DNA of 64,000 nucleotides from Streptomyces noursei. GTDB taxonomy: Bacteria; Actinomycetota; Actinomycetes; Streptomycetales; Streptomycetaceae. Made by a program: the position numbers and the translations under genes. The DNA is taken from contig NZ_CP070326.1 in NCBI RefSeq assembly GCF_016917755.1, forward strand, positions 9,362,001-9,426,000, in the 5' to 3' direction. The notes under the pieces are model-generated. The model searched no databases. It was not told the origin of the DNA and worked only from the letters and a program-made list of their open reading frames with translations. The first letter of the stretch is position 1. Every line of letters begins with the position of its first letter. Positions 1 to 8,880 of the stretch are shown in pieces.

Positions 1-893
1 CCGACGACCGGATCCGAGCCACGCCCCGATGCTGATTCCGATCGGGTTGATCGTCGCGGTGTGCTCCGCGGACGCCCTCTCGCCGCCGGACGTCCATCTG
101 CGGCCGCTCCTGGTCGCCGCCCCGGCCCTCGGCGCGGCCGTCGCCGGCCCGGTGCCGACCGCCCTGATCAGCGGGCTGACGCTGGCCGCCGACGTCATCG
201 TCGCCGCCCTGCAGGGCGCGTTGTTCACGGAGAACCTCTACGCGCAGATCGGTGCCCTGATCGTGGTCTCCGCACTGGTCTTCGTCTTCACCGTCGTACG
301 GGAACGCAGCGAACGCCGCCTCTCCCGCAGCCGCTCGGTGGCAGCTGTCGCCCAAAGAGTCCTCCTGCGCCCCCTCCCCCCCACACAGCGGCGACCTCGA
401 AATCGCCTCCCTCTCCCCGCCGAAGAAGCAGCAGGAATGGGCGGCGACCTCTTCGCCGCCGCCCGCACCACCGCCCACCGCCAAGCCACCCTCCCCCGCC
501 TCGCCCGCCACCGCGACGGCGCCATCCGCTCGGACACCAGCCAATGGCACACCACCGCAGACAACACCAACCCCAGCACCGGGACCGGGACTGGGGTCGG
601 CACCGAAGCCGACGCCGACGCCGAGACCGGGACCGGGACCGGTGCCAGTGTCGGGGCTGGTGCTGGGGCCGAGGAGACCTTCGCCACCGTCTCCCTCCTC
701 GATATCCCCGACCACCGCCACGAACTGAGCACCATCAGCTGCGGCCACCCACCCCCACTCCTCCTCCGCAACGGCCACGCCCACCCCCTCACCCCCGCCA
801 CCACCTCCACCTCCACCTCCAACAACTACGCCAAGACCTCCTCACCCACACCAACGGCCGCCTCACCGACGACGCCGCAGCCGTCGCCATCCG
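1..893 (+). pseudogene. decayed membrane PP2C/SpoIIE-type phosphatase
   Basis: The remnant of a membrane-anchored SpoIIE/PP2C serine phosphatase. The N-terminal part has hydrophobic segments followed by the family signature QRVLLRPLPP around position 360. The next conserved stretch is split over frames: GDLEIASL is in a different frame from AEEAAGMGGDLFAAART. The core that should follow is missing and replaced by a Gly/Thr/Ala/Asp low-complexity run (583-675). Phosphatase sequence returns at EETFATVSLLDI and SCGHPPPLLLR. The C-terminal end (LLTHTNGRLTDDAAAVAIRR) lies in yet another frame. Several indels and a core deletion make function unlikely. The reading frame is open to the window edge, so the true start may be outside. 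Confidence 0.75.
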
Positions 894-1137
894 CCGCCCC
901 CACCCCACCCCCACACCCCCGATCCGAACGGCGCGTGACAGGCCGTCGGAAGTGCGCCCGAAAGTTGATCGCTATACCTCACGGCTGGGCCGTTCGTGCT
1001 GCTCGACACGGCGTGTCGAAGCCCCCAACCCCCGGATGGCTGCGCCGGGGTGAGCAATAGTATGTATATCGGATTAGCCTCCGAATCAGCGCAAACTGGA
1101 TCTTTGATGCCCGTTCCGCTCGATTCAAGGAGGAAAA

Positions 1138-1374
1138 ATGCACAAGCTTCGCAAGGCCGCTGCAGTGGCTGCCGTAATCGGCAGCGTCGGGCTCCTCGGC
1201 ACCGGTACCGCTCACGCCCAGAGCAGCGGAGAGCACGGCGGCGGCTGCAAAAACCACGAACTGAACCTCGACATCCTCGGCGAGGTCGGAATCGCCAACG
1301 GCCTGCTGGCCAACCTGCTCGGCGGCGAGGGCAGCCCTGGCGCGCAGGTCACCAGCGCGGGCAACTGCCGCTAA
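1138..1374 (+). CDS. small secreted protein
   Basis: A 78-residue exported protein. It has a classic signal peptide (MHKLRKAAAVAAVIG, hydrophobic core, cleavage likely after AHA near residue 27). The mature peptide is about 50 residues with only two cysteines (C37 and C77), which could form a disulfide, and a Leu/Gly-rich middle (ANGLLANLLGGEG). A strong AAGGAGGA ribosome-binding site precedes the ATG. It resembles the many short secreted proteins of Streptomyces whose roles are mostly unknown. It stands alone, in an AT-richer pocket, between a pseudogene and argG. Confidence 0.8.
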   Translation: MHKLRKAAAVAAVIGSVGLLGTGTAHAQSSGEHGGGCKNHELNLDILGEVGIANGLLANLLGGEGSPGAQVTSAGNCR

Positions 1375-1715
1375 GACACACCTGCCACAAGCCGCGTAAA
1401 TTACCTGCAACGGCCTCGGCGCCAGGGCGACAAGCCCGGGCGGCGGGGCCGTTCGCCGCTCTTCGCGAGTCGTACGGATCCCGTGGCGGGCCGGCGCGCC
1501 GTCTGGTCACGTGGCGGAATTCCGGCGATCAGGACGGAAGTGAACGGCGCGTTGCGAGCGGGAGGGAGGCGGTTCTTCCTGTTGCCGCTGGCGGACGCGC
1601 GCGGTCCATTGGGTCCACGTGCGGCGAGACCGCAACGACGGCCCGGAGAACACCTGACACGCCGATCGTCGACGCCCCCCGGCAGGCCGCCGGGCGGCCG
1701 GGCCGTACCTCCGGG
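1375..1715. other. intergenic, no gene seen
   Basis: About 340 bp with GC-rich sequence and only out-of-frame ORFs. I see no RNA gene, no clear terminator and no conserved coding pattern on either strand. Confidence 0.5.
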
Positions 1716-1750
1716 TTGCATGACCATGCATTCCGATGCATAATCTTTCC
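1716..1750 (+). promoter_or_regulatory. argG promoter overlapped by ARG boxes
   Basis: A sigma-70-like promoter TTGCAT (1716-1721), 17-bp spacer, CATAAT (1739-1744). The expected transcription start falls at 1750-1751, on the argG ATG itself. The same stretch contains repeated TGCAT words (TTGCATGACCATGCA, then CGATGCATAAT) that match the AT-rich, TGCAT-type ARG boxes of Streptomyces arginine genes. An ArgR/AhrC repressor bound here would block polymerase. No Shine-Dalgarno precedes the ATG. Confidence 0.7.
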
Positions 1751-3205
1751 ATGTCTAAGGTCCTCACCTCCCTTCCGGCCGGCGAGCGCGTCGGCATCGC
1801 CTTCTCGGGCGGCCTCGACACCTCGGTCGCGGTCGCGTGGATGCGCGACAAGGGTGCCGTCCCGTGCACCTACACCGCCGACATCGGCCAGTACGACGAG
1901 CCCGACATCGCCTCGGTGCCCGGCCGGGCGAAGACCTACGGTGCCGAGATCGCGCGCCTGGTCGACTGCCGTGCGGCGCTGGTCGAGGAGGGCCTGGCCG
2001 CGCTCACCTGCGGGGCGTTCCACATCCGCTCGGGCGGGCGGGCGTACTTCAACACCACGCCGCTCGGCCGCGCCGTCACCGGCACGCTCCTGGTGCGGGC
2101 GATGCTTGAGGACAACGTGCAGATCTGGGGCGACGGCTCGACGTTCAAGGGCAATGACATCGAGCGGTTCTACCGGTACGGCCTGCTGGCCAACCCGAAC
2201 CTGCGGATCTACAAGCCGTGGCTGGACGCGGCCTTCGTCAGCGAACTCGGCGGCCGTAAGGAAATGTCGGAGTGGCTGCTCGCCCACGACCTGCCCTACC
2301 GGGACAGCACGGAGAAGGCGTACTCCACGGACGCCAACATCTGGGGCGCCACCCATGAGGCCAAGACCCTGGAGCACCTGGACACCGGCGTGGAGACCGT
2401 CGAGCCGATCATGGGTGTGCGGTTCTGGGACCCGAACGTCGAGATCCTCACCGAGGACGTGACGATCGGCTTCGACCAGGGCCGGCCGGTGACGGTCAAC
2501 GGCAAGGAGTTCGCCTCCCCCGTCGACCTGGTCATGGAGGCCAACGCCATCGGCGGGCGCCACGGCATGGGCATGTCGGACCAGATCGAGAACCGGATCA
2601 TCGAGGCCAAGAGCCGCGGCATCTACGAGGCGCCCGGCATGGCCCTGCTGCACGCCGCGTACGAGCGGCTGGTCAACGCGATCCACAACGAGGACACCCT
2701 CGCCCAGTACCACAACGAGGGGCGGCGCCTGGGCCGGCTGATGTACGAGGGTCGCTGGCTGGACCCGCAGGCGCTGATGGTGCGCGAGTCGCTGCAGCGC
2801 TGGGTCGGCGCGGCCGTCACCGGCGAGGTGACGCTGCGGCTGCGGCGCGGTGAGGACTACTCGGTCCTCGACACCACCGGCCCGGCCTTCAGCTACCACC
2901 CGGACAAGCTGTCCATGGAGCGCACCGAGGACTCGGCGTTCGGCCCGGTGGACCGGATCGGCCAGCTGACCATGCGCAACCTGGACATCGCCGACTCGCG
3001 CGCCAAGCTGGAGCAGTACGCCGGCCTCGGCCTGATCGGCACCGGCAGCCCCACCATCGGCGCCTCCCAGGCCGCCGCGACCGGGCTGATCGGGACCATG
3101 CCGGAGCTGCCGGAGGGCGGCGCCGAGGCCATCGCCTCGCGGGGCGAGGTCTCCGAGGACGACGCCCTGCTGGACCGGGCCGCGATGGAGTTCGGTACGG
3201 ACTGA
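1751..3205 (+). CDS. argG: argininosuccinate synthase
   Basis: Joins citrulline and aspartate using ATP to give argininosuccinate, the penultimate step of arginine synthesis in the cytosol. The ATP-pyrophosphatase P-loop SGGLDTS is at residues 19-25. The protein is 484 residues, the length of the longer bacterial form that also includes E. coli ArgG, and shows characteristic stretches such as WGDGSTFKGNDIERFYRYG and GRHGMGMSDQIENR. The ATG at 1751 is preferred over the in-frame ATG at 1736, because 1736 lies inside the promoter and the family begins near SKVLTSLP. The mRNA is probably leaderless. Regulation by arginine through ArgR is inferred from the upstream ARG boxes. No other arginine gene is adjacent. 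Confidence 0.95.
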   Translation: MSKVLTSLPAGERVGIAFSGGLDTSVAVAWMRDKGAVPCTYTADIGQYDEPDIASVPGRAKTYGAEIARLVDCRAALVEEGLAALTCGAFHIRSGGRAYFNTTPLGRAVTGTLLVRAMLEDNVQIWGDGSTFKGNDIERFYRYGLLANPNLRIYKPWLDAAFVSELGGRKEMSEWLLAHDLPYRDSTEKAYSTDANIWGATHEAKTLEHLDTGVETVEPIMGVRFWDPNVEILTEDVTIGFDQGRPVTVNGKEFASPVDLVMEANAIGGRHGMGMSDQIENRIIEAKSRGIYEAPGMALLHAAYERLVNAIHNEDTLAQYHNEGRRLGRLMYEGRWLDPQALMVRESLQRWVGAAVTGEVTLRLRRGEDYSVLDTTGPAFSYHPDKLSMERTEDSAFGPVDRIGQLTMRNLDIADSRAKLEQYAGLGLIGTGSPTIGASQAAATGLIGTMPELPEGGAEAIASRGEVSEDDALLDRAAMEFGTD

Positions 3206-3240
3206 CGCCGCCGGACGAGCCCCCGCGGGGGCTGTGCGGA

Positions 3241-3287
3241 CGGAGAAGGCCGGCTCGGCGCGGTGCGCGTCGAGCCGGCCTTCTCCG
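3241..3287. terminator. bidirectional terminator between argG and permease gene
   Basis: A perfect 17-bp stem (CGGAGAAGGCCGGCTCG, 3241-3257, with its complement at 3271-3287) between two convergent genes. A smaller GC-only hairpin, AGCCCCCGCGGGGGCT, lies just before it. There is no T-tract, as is common in Streptomyces. Confidence 0.8.
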
Positions 3288-3317
3288 TTGGCCGGGGCCG
3301 GTGGGCGGCGCCCCCGG

Positions 3318-4745
3318 CTACTGCTGGGCGGCGTCGGTGGTCCGGCGGGCGCGGCGCCGCCTGACGCGGTCCGCGCCGATCAGCGCCGCCACCACGACGG
3401 CCGTGCCGGCGAGCTGCTGCCGGCCGTCCCCGCTGGTGGCCATGACGGCGAAGACGCCGAGGATGGCGGCGAACGCCACCCAGGTGAGGTAGGGGAAGCC
3501 CCACATCCGCACCAGGAGCTGATCGGGCGCCTCGCGTTCCAGGCGGCGGCGCATCTTCAGCTGGGTCAGGCAGACGATCGACCAGACGACCAGCACCGAG
3601 CAGCCGGCGATGTTGAGCAGCCAGGCGAACACGGTGGTCGGCCAGATGACCCCGGCGATCACCGCCGCGAAGCCGAACACGCAGGACGCCAGCACGGCGG
3701 CGGCCGGGATGCCCCGGGTGACCTTGCCCAGGAAGCGTGGGCCCTGGCCCCGGCTGACCAGCGAGTACGCCATCCGCGAGGAGCCGTAGATGTTGGCGTT
3801 CATCGCGGAGAGCAGGGCCACCAGCACCACGATCTGCATGATCGTGCCGGCGGCCGGGATGCCGAGCCGGTCGAGCACGGTGACGTACGGGCCGTCCGTG
3901 GCGACCTTCGGGTCGTTCCACGGCACCAGGGTGACGACCACGGCCATGGAGCCGATGTAGAACACCGCGATGCGCCAGACGGCGGTGCGGACGGCGCGGG
4001 CGACGTTGTGGCTCGGCCGGTCGGACTCGGCCGCCGCGATGGTGACGGTCTCCAGGCCGGCGAAGCCGGAAATGGTGGTCAGCAGCCCTGCGGCGAGGCC
4101 GGCGGCGCCGGTCGGGAAGAAGCCGCCGTGGCCGGTGAGGTGGCGCGTGCCCGGGGCGTCGCCGAACACTCCGAGGATGCCGAGCACGCCCAGCACCAGG
4201 AACGCGACGATCACGGTGACCTTGATGGCGGCGAACCAGAACTCGAACTCGCCGAAGTTCTTGACCGCGGTCAGATTGCTGGCGCAGAAGAACGCCATGA
4301 AGATCGCCACCCAGCCGTAGGCGGGGATGAACGACACCCAGGTGTGCATGATGGCGCCCGCCGCGGTGGCCTCGGCGGCCACGCCCGCGCAGAGCATCAG
4401 CCAGTACATCCAGCCCGAGGTGGTCCCGGCCCAGGAGCCGAGTTCCTCCTCGGCGTGTACGGAGAACGAGCCGGTGGAGGGCCGGGCCGCGGACATCTCG
4501 CCGAGCATCCGCATGATCAACATGACCAGGGCGCCGGTGCCCACGAAGAGGAGCACGATGGCCGGGCCCGCCGCGGCGATGCCGACCCCGGAGCCCACGA
4601 AGAGCCCCGCGCCGATCACCCCGCCGAGCGCGATCATCGACAGATGACGCTGCTTGAGTCCGTGCGACAACGCGGGCGCGGCGTCCTGCACGGCCTGCAC
4701 GGCCTGCGGGGAACCCTGGGTTGACCGGGGGAGATTCCGAGTCAT
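3318..4745 (-). CDS. APC-superfamily amino-acid permease (AAT/GabP-like)
   Basis: An integral membrane protein of 475 residues with about 12 hydrophobic helices, the usual number for the amino-acid/polyamine/organocation superfamily. The signature of TM1, IALGGVIGAGLFVGSG, is at residues 38-53 and binds the substrate backbone in characterised members. The presence of GEMSAARPSTGSF and the ANIYGSSRM segment places it near the GabP/AAT amino-acid transporters. It is probably a proton-coupled importer; substrate cannot be read from sequence. It is convergent with argG, sharing a terminator, and divergent from the MHS transporter across about 250 bp. Confidence 0.88.
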   Translation of the reverse strand: MTRNLPRSTQGSPQAVQAVQDAAPALSHGLKQRHLSMIALGGVIGAGLFVGSGVGIAAAGPAIVLLFVGTGALVMLIMRMLGEMSAARPSTGSFSVHAEEELGSWAGTTSGWMYWLMLCAGVAAEATAAGAIMHTWVSFIPAYGWVAIFMAFFCASNLTAVKNFGEFEFWFAAIKVTVIVAFLVLGVLGILGVFGDAPGTRHLTGHGGFFPTGAAGLAAGLLTTISGFAGLETVTIAAAESDRPSHNVARAVRTAVWRIAVFYIGSMAVVVTLVPWNDPKVATDGPYVTVLDRLGIPAAGTIMQIVVLVALLSAMNANIYGSSRMAYSLVSRGQGPRFLGKVTRGIPAAAVLASCVFGFAAVIAGVIWPTTVFAWLLNIAGCSVLVVWSIVCLTQLKMRRRLEREAPDQLLVRMWGFPYLTWVAFAAILGVFAVMATSGDGRQQLAGTAVVVAALIGADRVRRRRARRTTDAAQQ

Positions 4746-4992
4746 GGTCGTGCCTGTTCATTGCGTGAGACGTTCGATGAGCCTGACGAGTCTGCGGGGC
4801 GGGTGGCGCGCGGGGCGTGAACGCCCGCTATTCGGACGCCGCGCTCACGTGGAGTGAGGGGGCGGATACGCCCGGAGGGTCCGGTACGCCTGGAACGTCC
4901 GGCCCGGCACGGCGAACTCGACGCGGCGGGGCGGAAGTTCGCGATGCCGGGCACGGTCGGGACGGGCCCGGCGGGCGGGGAAGGCTTCCGTC

Positions 4993-6375
4993 ATGAGGAT
5001 TTCCACTGACGGGCCGTCCAGCGGGACGTCCGGGGCGGTGCTCGCGCGCCGGAGCGTGGTCGCGGGTGCGGTCGGCAACTTCATCGAGTGGTACGAGTTC
5101 GGCGTCTACGCGTACTTCGCCACCACCATCGCGGCCACCTTCTTCACCCCGCAGGGCGGCGGGGCCGCGGAGGCGCTGGTCAGGACGTATGCATCGTTCG
5201 CGCTGGCGTTCTTCTTCCGGCCGGTGGGCGCGCTCCTCCTCGGCCGGGTCGGGGACCGCTACGGGCGCCGGCCGGCGCTGGTCGCCGCGGTACTGACGAT
5301 GACCGCCGCGACGACGGCGATCGGCCTGCTGCCCCCGTACGCCACGGTCGGTGCCGTCGCGCCCTGGCTGCTGACGGCGTTGCGGATCGTGCAGGGCCTG
5401 TCGGCCGGTGGGGAGTTCGGCGGCGCGGTCGCCCTGATGACGGAGAGCGCACCGCCCGGGAAACGGGGGGCGTACGGGGCGTGGCAATCGCTCACCGTCG
5501 CGTTCGGACTGCTCGGGGGTGCCGCCGCCGCGACGCTGGTGACGTCCGCTCTGACGGAGAGCCAGGTCGCGGTGTGGGGATGGCGGCTGCCGTTCCTGGC
5601 GGCGCTGCCGATGGGGTTGGGCGCGCTGTGGCTGCGGCTGCGGCTGACGGAATCGCCGGCGTTCGTGCGAGCGGCGCGGGCGGATCGGGTACGGGTGCGG
5701 GTGCCTCCGGGGGCGTCCGGGAAGTCGACGGCCGGGCAGGCGGTGCCCGGGCCGGCGGCGGCCGGGGAGTCGGTGTCGGCGAGGACCGTGTGCGCGGTGG
5801 TGGTGGGATGCGGGCGGCTCATGGCGTGGTCGGCGGCCGGTTACACCTTCCTCGTGGTGCTGCCGACCTACCTTCAGCAGACGGTGGGCAGGAGCGCGCA
5901 ACAGGCGCTGCTGGCCACGGTCGTCGCCAACCTCGGCTTCGCCGCCGCGATCGTCCCGGCGGGCGCGTTGAGCGACCGGCTGGGCCGGCGGCCCGTGATG
6001 GCCACCGGGGCGGTCCTCGCGGCACTGTCGGCGCTGCCCTTGCTCCACGTCGTGCAGGACCCCGGTGCCCCGGTGTGGCTGACGTGCGGCGCGGTGGCGC
6101 TCGCCGGTGCCCTGGTGGGCCTGTCGGCCGGTCCGGGGCCGGCGATGCTGGCCGAAATGTTCCCCACGCAGGCCCGCCACACCGGCCTCGGCGTGGCCTA
6201 TGCGCTGGCGAACGCGGTCTTCTCCGGCTGCGCGGGCCTGCTCATCACCGAACTCATCCGCCGCACGGGCAACCCCGACGTCCCGGCGTACTACGTCGTC
6301 GTCACCTGCGCCGTGGGGGCGCTCGCCCTCGCCATCTCGCGGGACGACGGTCACCGCCGGGCGCTCCGGGACTGA
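4993..6375 (+). CDS. MFS transporter, metabolite:H+ symporter (MHS) type
   Basis: A 460-residue, 12-helix major facilitator. The MHS-family opening motif NFIEWYEFGVYAYFA is at residues 29-43 and the loop 2-3 signature GRVGDRYGRRPAL at 84-96; a second copy, SDRLGRRPVM, starts the C-terminal half. This family (KgtP, ShiA, ProP) imports organic acids or osmolytes with protons. The central loop is longer than usual and Gly/Ala/Pro-rich. The ATG at 4993 has a GGAAGG ribosome-binding site. Substrate unknown. Confidence 0.87.
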   Translation: MRISTDGPSSGTSGAVLARRSVVAGAVGNFIEWYEFGVYAYFATTIAATFFTPQGGGAAEALVRTYASFALAFFFRPVGALLLGRVGDRYGRRPALVAAVLTMTAATTAIGLLPPYATVGAVAPWLLTALRIVQGLSAGGEFGGAVALMTESAPPGKRGAYGAWQSLTVAFGLLGGAAAATLVTSALTESQVAVWGWRLPFLAALPMGLGALWLRLRLTESPAFVRAARADRVRVRVPPGASGKSTAGQAVPGPAAAGESVSARTVCAVVVGCGRLMAWSAAGYTFLVVLPTYLQQTVGRSAQQALLATVVANLGFAAAIVPAGALSDRLGRRPVMATGAVLAALSALPLLHVVQDPGAPVWLTCGAVALAGALVGLSAGPGPAMLAEMFPTQARHTGLGVAYALANAVFSGCAGLLITELIRRTGNPDVPAYYVVVTCAVGALALAISRDDGHRRALRD

Positions 6376-6505
6376 GGGCCGCCGGCCAGGGGCGCACGGC
6401 CTCCGGGCGCGTCCGGGCTTTCGCACCCCCGTACTAGTGTGGAAGGTGCACTACGCACGAAGCGAGGGCGCGCACCGGGCGAGGGCGCGCACGAGGCGAG
6501 GGACG

Positions 6506-7171
6506 ATGGCGCACGGCGAGCGGGGGCTGGCGGCCGACCAGTGGCGTCACTGGCAGGAGACCTACTCCGCGCACCCCGGCATGTACGGGAGCCGGCCTTC
6601 CGCGCCGGCCCGGCATGCCGCCGAGGTGTTCCGTGCCGCCGGTGCCGCGAAGGTGCTGGAACTGGGCGCCGGCCACGGCCGCGACGCCCTGCACTTCGCC
6701 CGCGAGGGCTTCACCGTCCACGCGACCGACTTCAGCGCCACCGCCCTCGACCAGTTGCGCCACGCCGCCCGGGTCGAGGGCCTCGGCGACCGGATCACCA
6801 CCTCCGTGCACGACGTCCGTGGGCCGCTGCCGCTGGCGGACGACTCCACGGAGGCGGTCTTCGCGCACATGCTGCTGTGCATGGCGCTGTCCACACCCGA
6901 CATCCGGGCCCTGGTCGACGAGGTCCGGCGCGTCCTGCGCCCGGGGGGCGTGTTCGTCTACACGGTCCGGCACATCGGCGACGCCCACTACGAGGCCGGT
7001 ACCGGGCACGGCGACGACATCTACGAACACGGCGGCTTCGCCGTCCACTTCTTCTCCCGGCGCCTGGTCGACGACCTCGCCGAGGGCTGGCGCCTGGCCG
7101 ACGTCCACGCCTTCGAGGAAGGCGAACTCCCGCGCCGTCTGTGGCGCGTCACCCAGACCCTGCCCCGCTGA
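6506..7171 (+). CDS. class I SAM-dependent methyltransferase
   Basis: A 221-residue Rossmann methyltransferase. Motif I, LELGAGHGRD (51-60), is followed by the acidic residue of the second strand (D75 in HATDFS) and the RVLRPGGVFVYTVRH segment typical of motif III. The substrate is unknown; similar small proteins in actinomycetes are often annotated only as class I methyltransferases. The start at 6506 follows a GAGGGAC ribosome-binding site and removes a long overlap with the transporter gene upstream. Confidence 0.82.
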   Translation: MAHGERGLAADQWRHWQETYSAHPGMYGSRPSAPARHAAEVFRAAGAAKVLELGAGHGRDALHFAREGFTVHATDFSATALDQLRHAARVEGLGDRITTSVHDVRGPLPLADDSTEAVFAHMLLCMALSTPDIRALVDEVRRVLRPGGVFVYTVRHIGDAHYEAGTGHGDDIYEHGGFAVHFFSRRLVDDLAEGWRLADVHAFEEGELPRRLWRVTQTLPR

Positions 7172-7290
7172 GCGGACCGGGCCCGGCCGCGGCGCGGAAT
7201 ACCCGGCGGGCGCCTCGGAGTTACCCCTGCGACGGACATGATCGGCGGCAGTCGATTGCCCCGACGCCAGTGAAGGGAAGTTGACGCACC

Positions 7291-7956
7291 ATGACGGGAA
7301 CGACGTTCGTGATCGGGGCGGGGCCCGGCATCGGCCGGGCCGTGGCCCGGCGGTTCGCCGAGGACGGCGCGTCGGTGGCGGTGCTGGCCCGCTCCCGGTC
7401 CACCGTCGACGGCGCCGTCGCGGCGGTCGAGCAGGCCGGCGGCACGGCTCTCGGCCTGCTCGCCGACGCGGCCGACGAGGCATCGCTGCGCGCCGGCCTG
7501 GACGCCGCCGTCGAACGGCTCGGCGTCCCGGACGTGCTCGTCTACAACGCCGCCTGGGTCCGCTACGACCGCCCGGGCGAACTGTCCGCAGCGGAGCTGA
7601 CGGCGACGCTACGGGTCAACGTGGTCGGCGCGGTGAGCGCGGTGACGCACCTGGCTCCGCGCATGGCGGCGGCCGGAGGCGGCACCGTTCTGCTCACGTC
7701 CGGTATGCCGGCCCCGCGCGCCGGGGCGACGAGCCTGTCCCTCGGCAAGGCCGCGCTGCGCGCGGCCCGTTCGGTGCTCGCCGACGAGTTCGGGCCGCGC
7801 GGGGTGCACCTCGCCACCGTCACCGTCGGCGGACCGGTCTCCCCGGGATCCGACCTCGACCCCGACCGGATCGCCGAGCACTACCTGCGGCTCGCCCGGC
7901 AGTCGGCCGGGGCGTGGGTGGACGACGTGCTGATCGAGGGCGGAACGGTCGAGTAG
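7291..7956 (+). CDS. SDR-like protein lacking the catalytic tyrosine
   Basis: A 221-residue short-chain dehydrogenase/reductase fold with a clear nucleotide-binding GAGPGIG (9-15) and an NAA motif (near residue 83). The usual YxxxK catalytic pair is altered: the lysine of LGKAAL is present but the tyrosine position is leucine (TSLSLGKA). It may therefore be a non-canonical reductase, a binding protein or an inactive relative. It sits between two methyltransferase genes on the same strand with gaps of about 100 bp, so co-transcription is possible but not proven. Confidence 0.78.
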   Translation: MTGTTFVIGAGPGIGRAVARRFAEDGASVAVLARSRSTVDGAVAAVEQAGGTALGLLADAADEASLRAGLDAAVERLGVPDVLVYNAAWVRYDRPGELSAAELTATLRVNVVGAVSAVTHLAPRMAAAGGGTVLLTSGMPAPRAGATSLSLGKAALRAARSVLADEFGPRGVHLATVTVGGPVSPGSDLDPDRIAEHYLRLARQSAGAWVDDVLIEGGTVE

Positions 7957-8055
7957 CGAGAGGCCCGGTGCGGCCGGTCGGTACAGCCGGTGCGGCCGGC
8001 CAATCCACGACGGGCGCCCTCCCCGTCGGCGGGCCGGTCGCCTACCGTGGCATCC

Positions 8056-8880
8056 ATGCCGTACGGGACTCCCGACCATGACCCGGCGTCGGCGCGGTCG
8101 CGCCGGCACATCTTCGGCGACGACGCCGAGCAGTACGACACGGCCAGACCCGGCTATCCCCCGCAACTCGTCCAGGACGTCCTGGACTTCTCCGCTCTGG
8201 CCGCGCACGAGCCGGCGCTGGAGGTCGGTGCCGGAACGGGCAAGGCGACACTGGCCTTCGCGCGGTCCGGCGTACCGGTGACCTGCGTCGAGCCGGACGT
8301 CCGCATGGCCCGGGTGCTGCGCCGCCGCTGCGCGGAACTGCCCGAGGTCACCGTCGAGGTCGCCGACTTCGAGAGCTGGCGCCCCGGGCGGCGCTACGGG
8401 CTGCTGTACTGCGCACAGGCATGGCACTGGGTCGATCCCGCCGCACGCTGGGACAGAGCGCGGGCCGCGCTCTCGCCCGGTGGAGCGATCGGGCTCTTCT
8501 GGAACCACTGGTGCCTCTCGTCCGGTGAGCTGACGGAGCGCCTGACCGCCGCCCACGCCCGGCACGGCATCGAGATACCTGCGGACACGCTCCTCGATCC
8601 CCGCCCCCGCCCCGCGCGCCGCGGCCCCGAGTCCCGGCAGTGGCGCGAGATGACGGCGGCCGGCTTCGTCGCCCCGGAGCACCGCCTCTACACCTCCGTC
8701 CACGAACGGTCCACGTCCGCCCTGCTCGGCCTGCTCGCCTCCTACGGCGGCTACCGGGCCCTCCCGGCCCGGCCCCGCGAGCGGGTCCTCGACGAGGTGG
8801 CCCGCATCGTGGACGCTCACGGCGGACACGCGCAGGTGAGGGTGACCACGAGCCTCTTCCTGGGGCGGACGGCGCCCTAG
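8056..8880 (+). CDS. class I SAM-dependent methyltransferase
   Basis: A 274-residue methyltransferase. Motif I (VGAGTGKA, 57-64) and the acidic E79 that should bind the SAM ribose are clear, and AQAWHWVDP is characteristic of a family seen in fungi and actinomycetes (SAM-dependent methyltransferase near UbiE/Tam). Substrate unknown. Its TAG stop is shared with the convergent nuclease-like gene: the palindrome CTAG serves as stop codon on both strands. Confidence 0.85.
   Translation: MPYGTPDHDPASARSRRHIFGDDAEQYDTARPGYPPQLVQDVLDFSALAAHEPALEVGAGTGKATLAFARSGVPVTCVEPDVRMARVLRRRCAELPEVTVEVADFESWRPGRRYGLLYCAQAWHWVDPAARWDRARAALSPGGAIGLFWNHWCLSSGELTERLTAAHARHGIEIPADTLLDPRPRPARRGPESRQWREMTAAGFVAPEHRLYTSVHERSTSALLGLLASYGGYRALPARPRERVLDEVARIVDAHGGHAQVRVTTSLFLGRTAP

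Noticed and set aside
1736..1750. ATG at 1736 as the argG start
   Set aside because: It lies inside the -10 region of the promoter and the family begins at the ATG at 1751.
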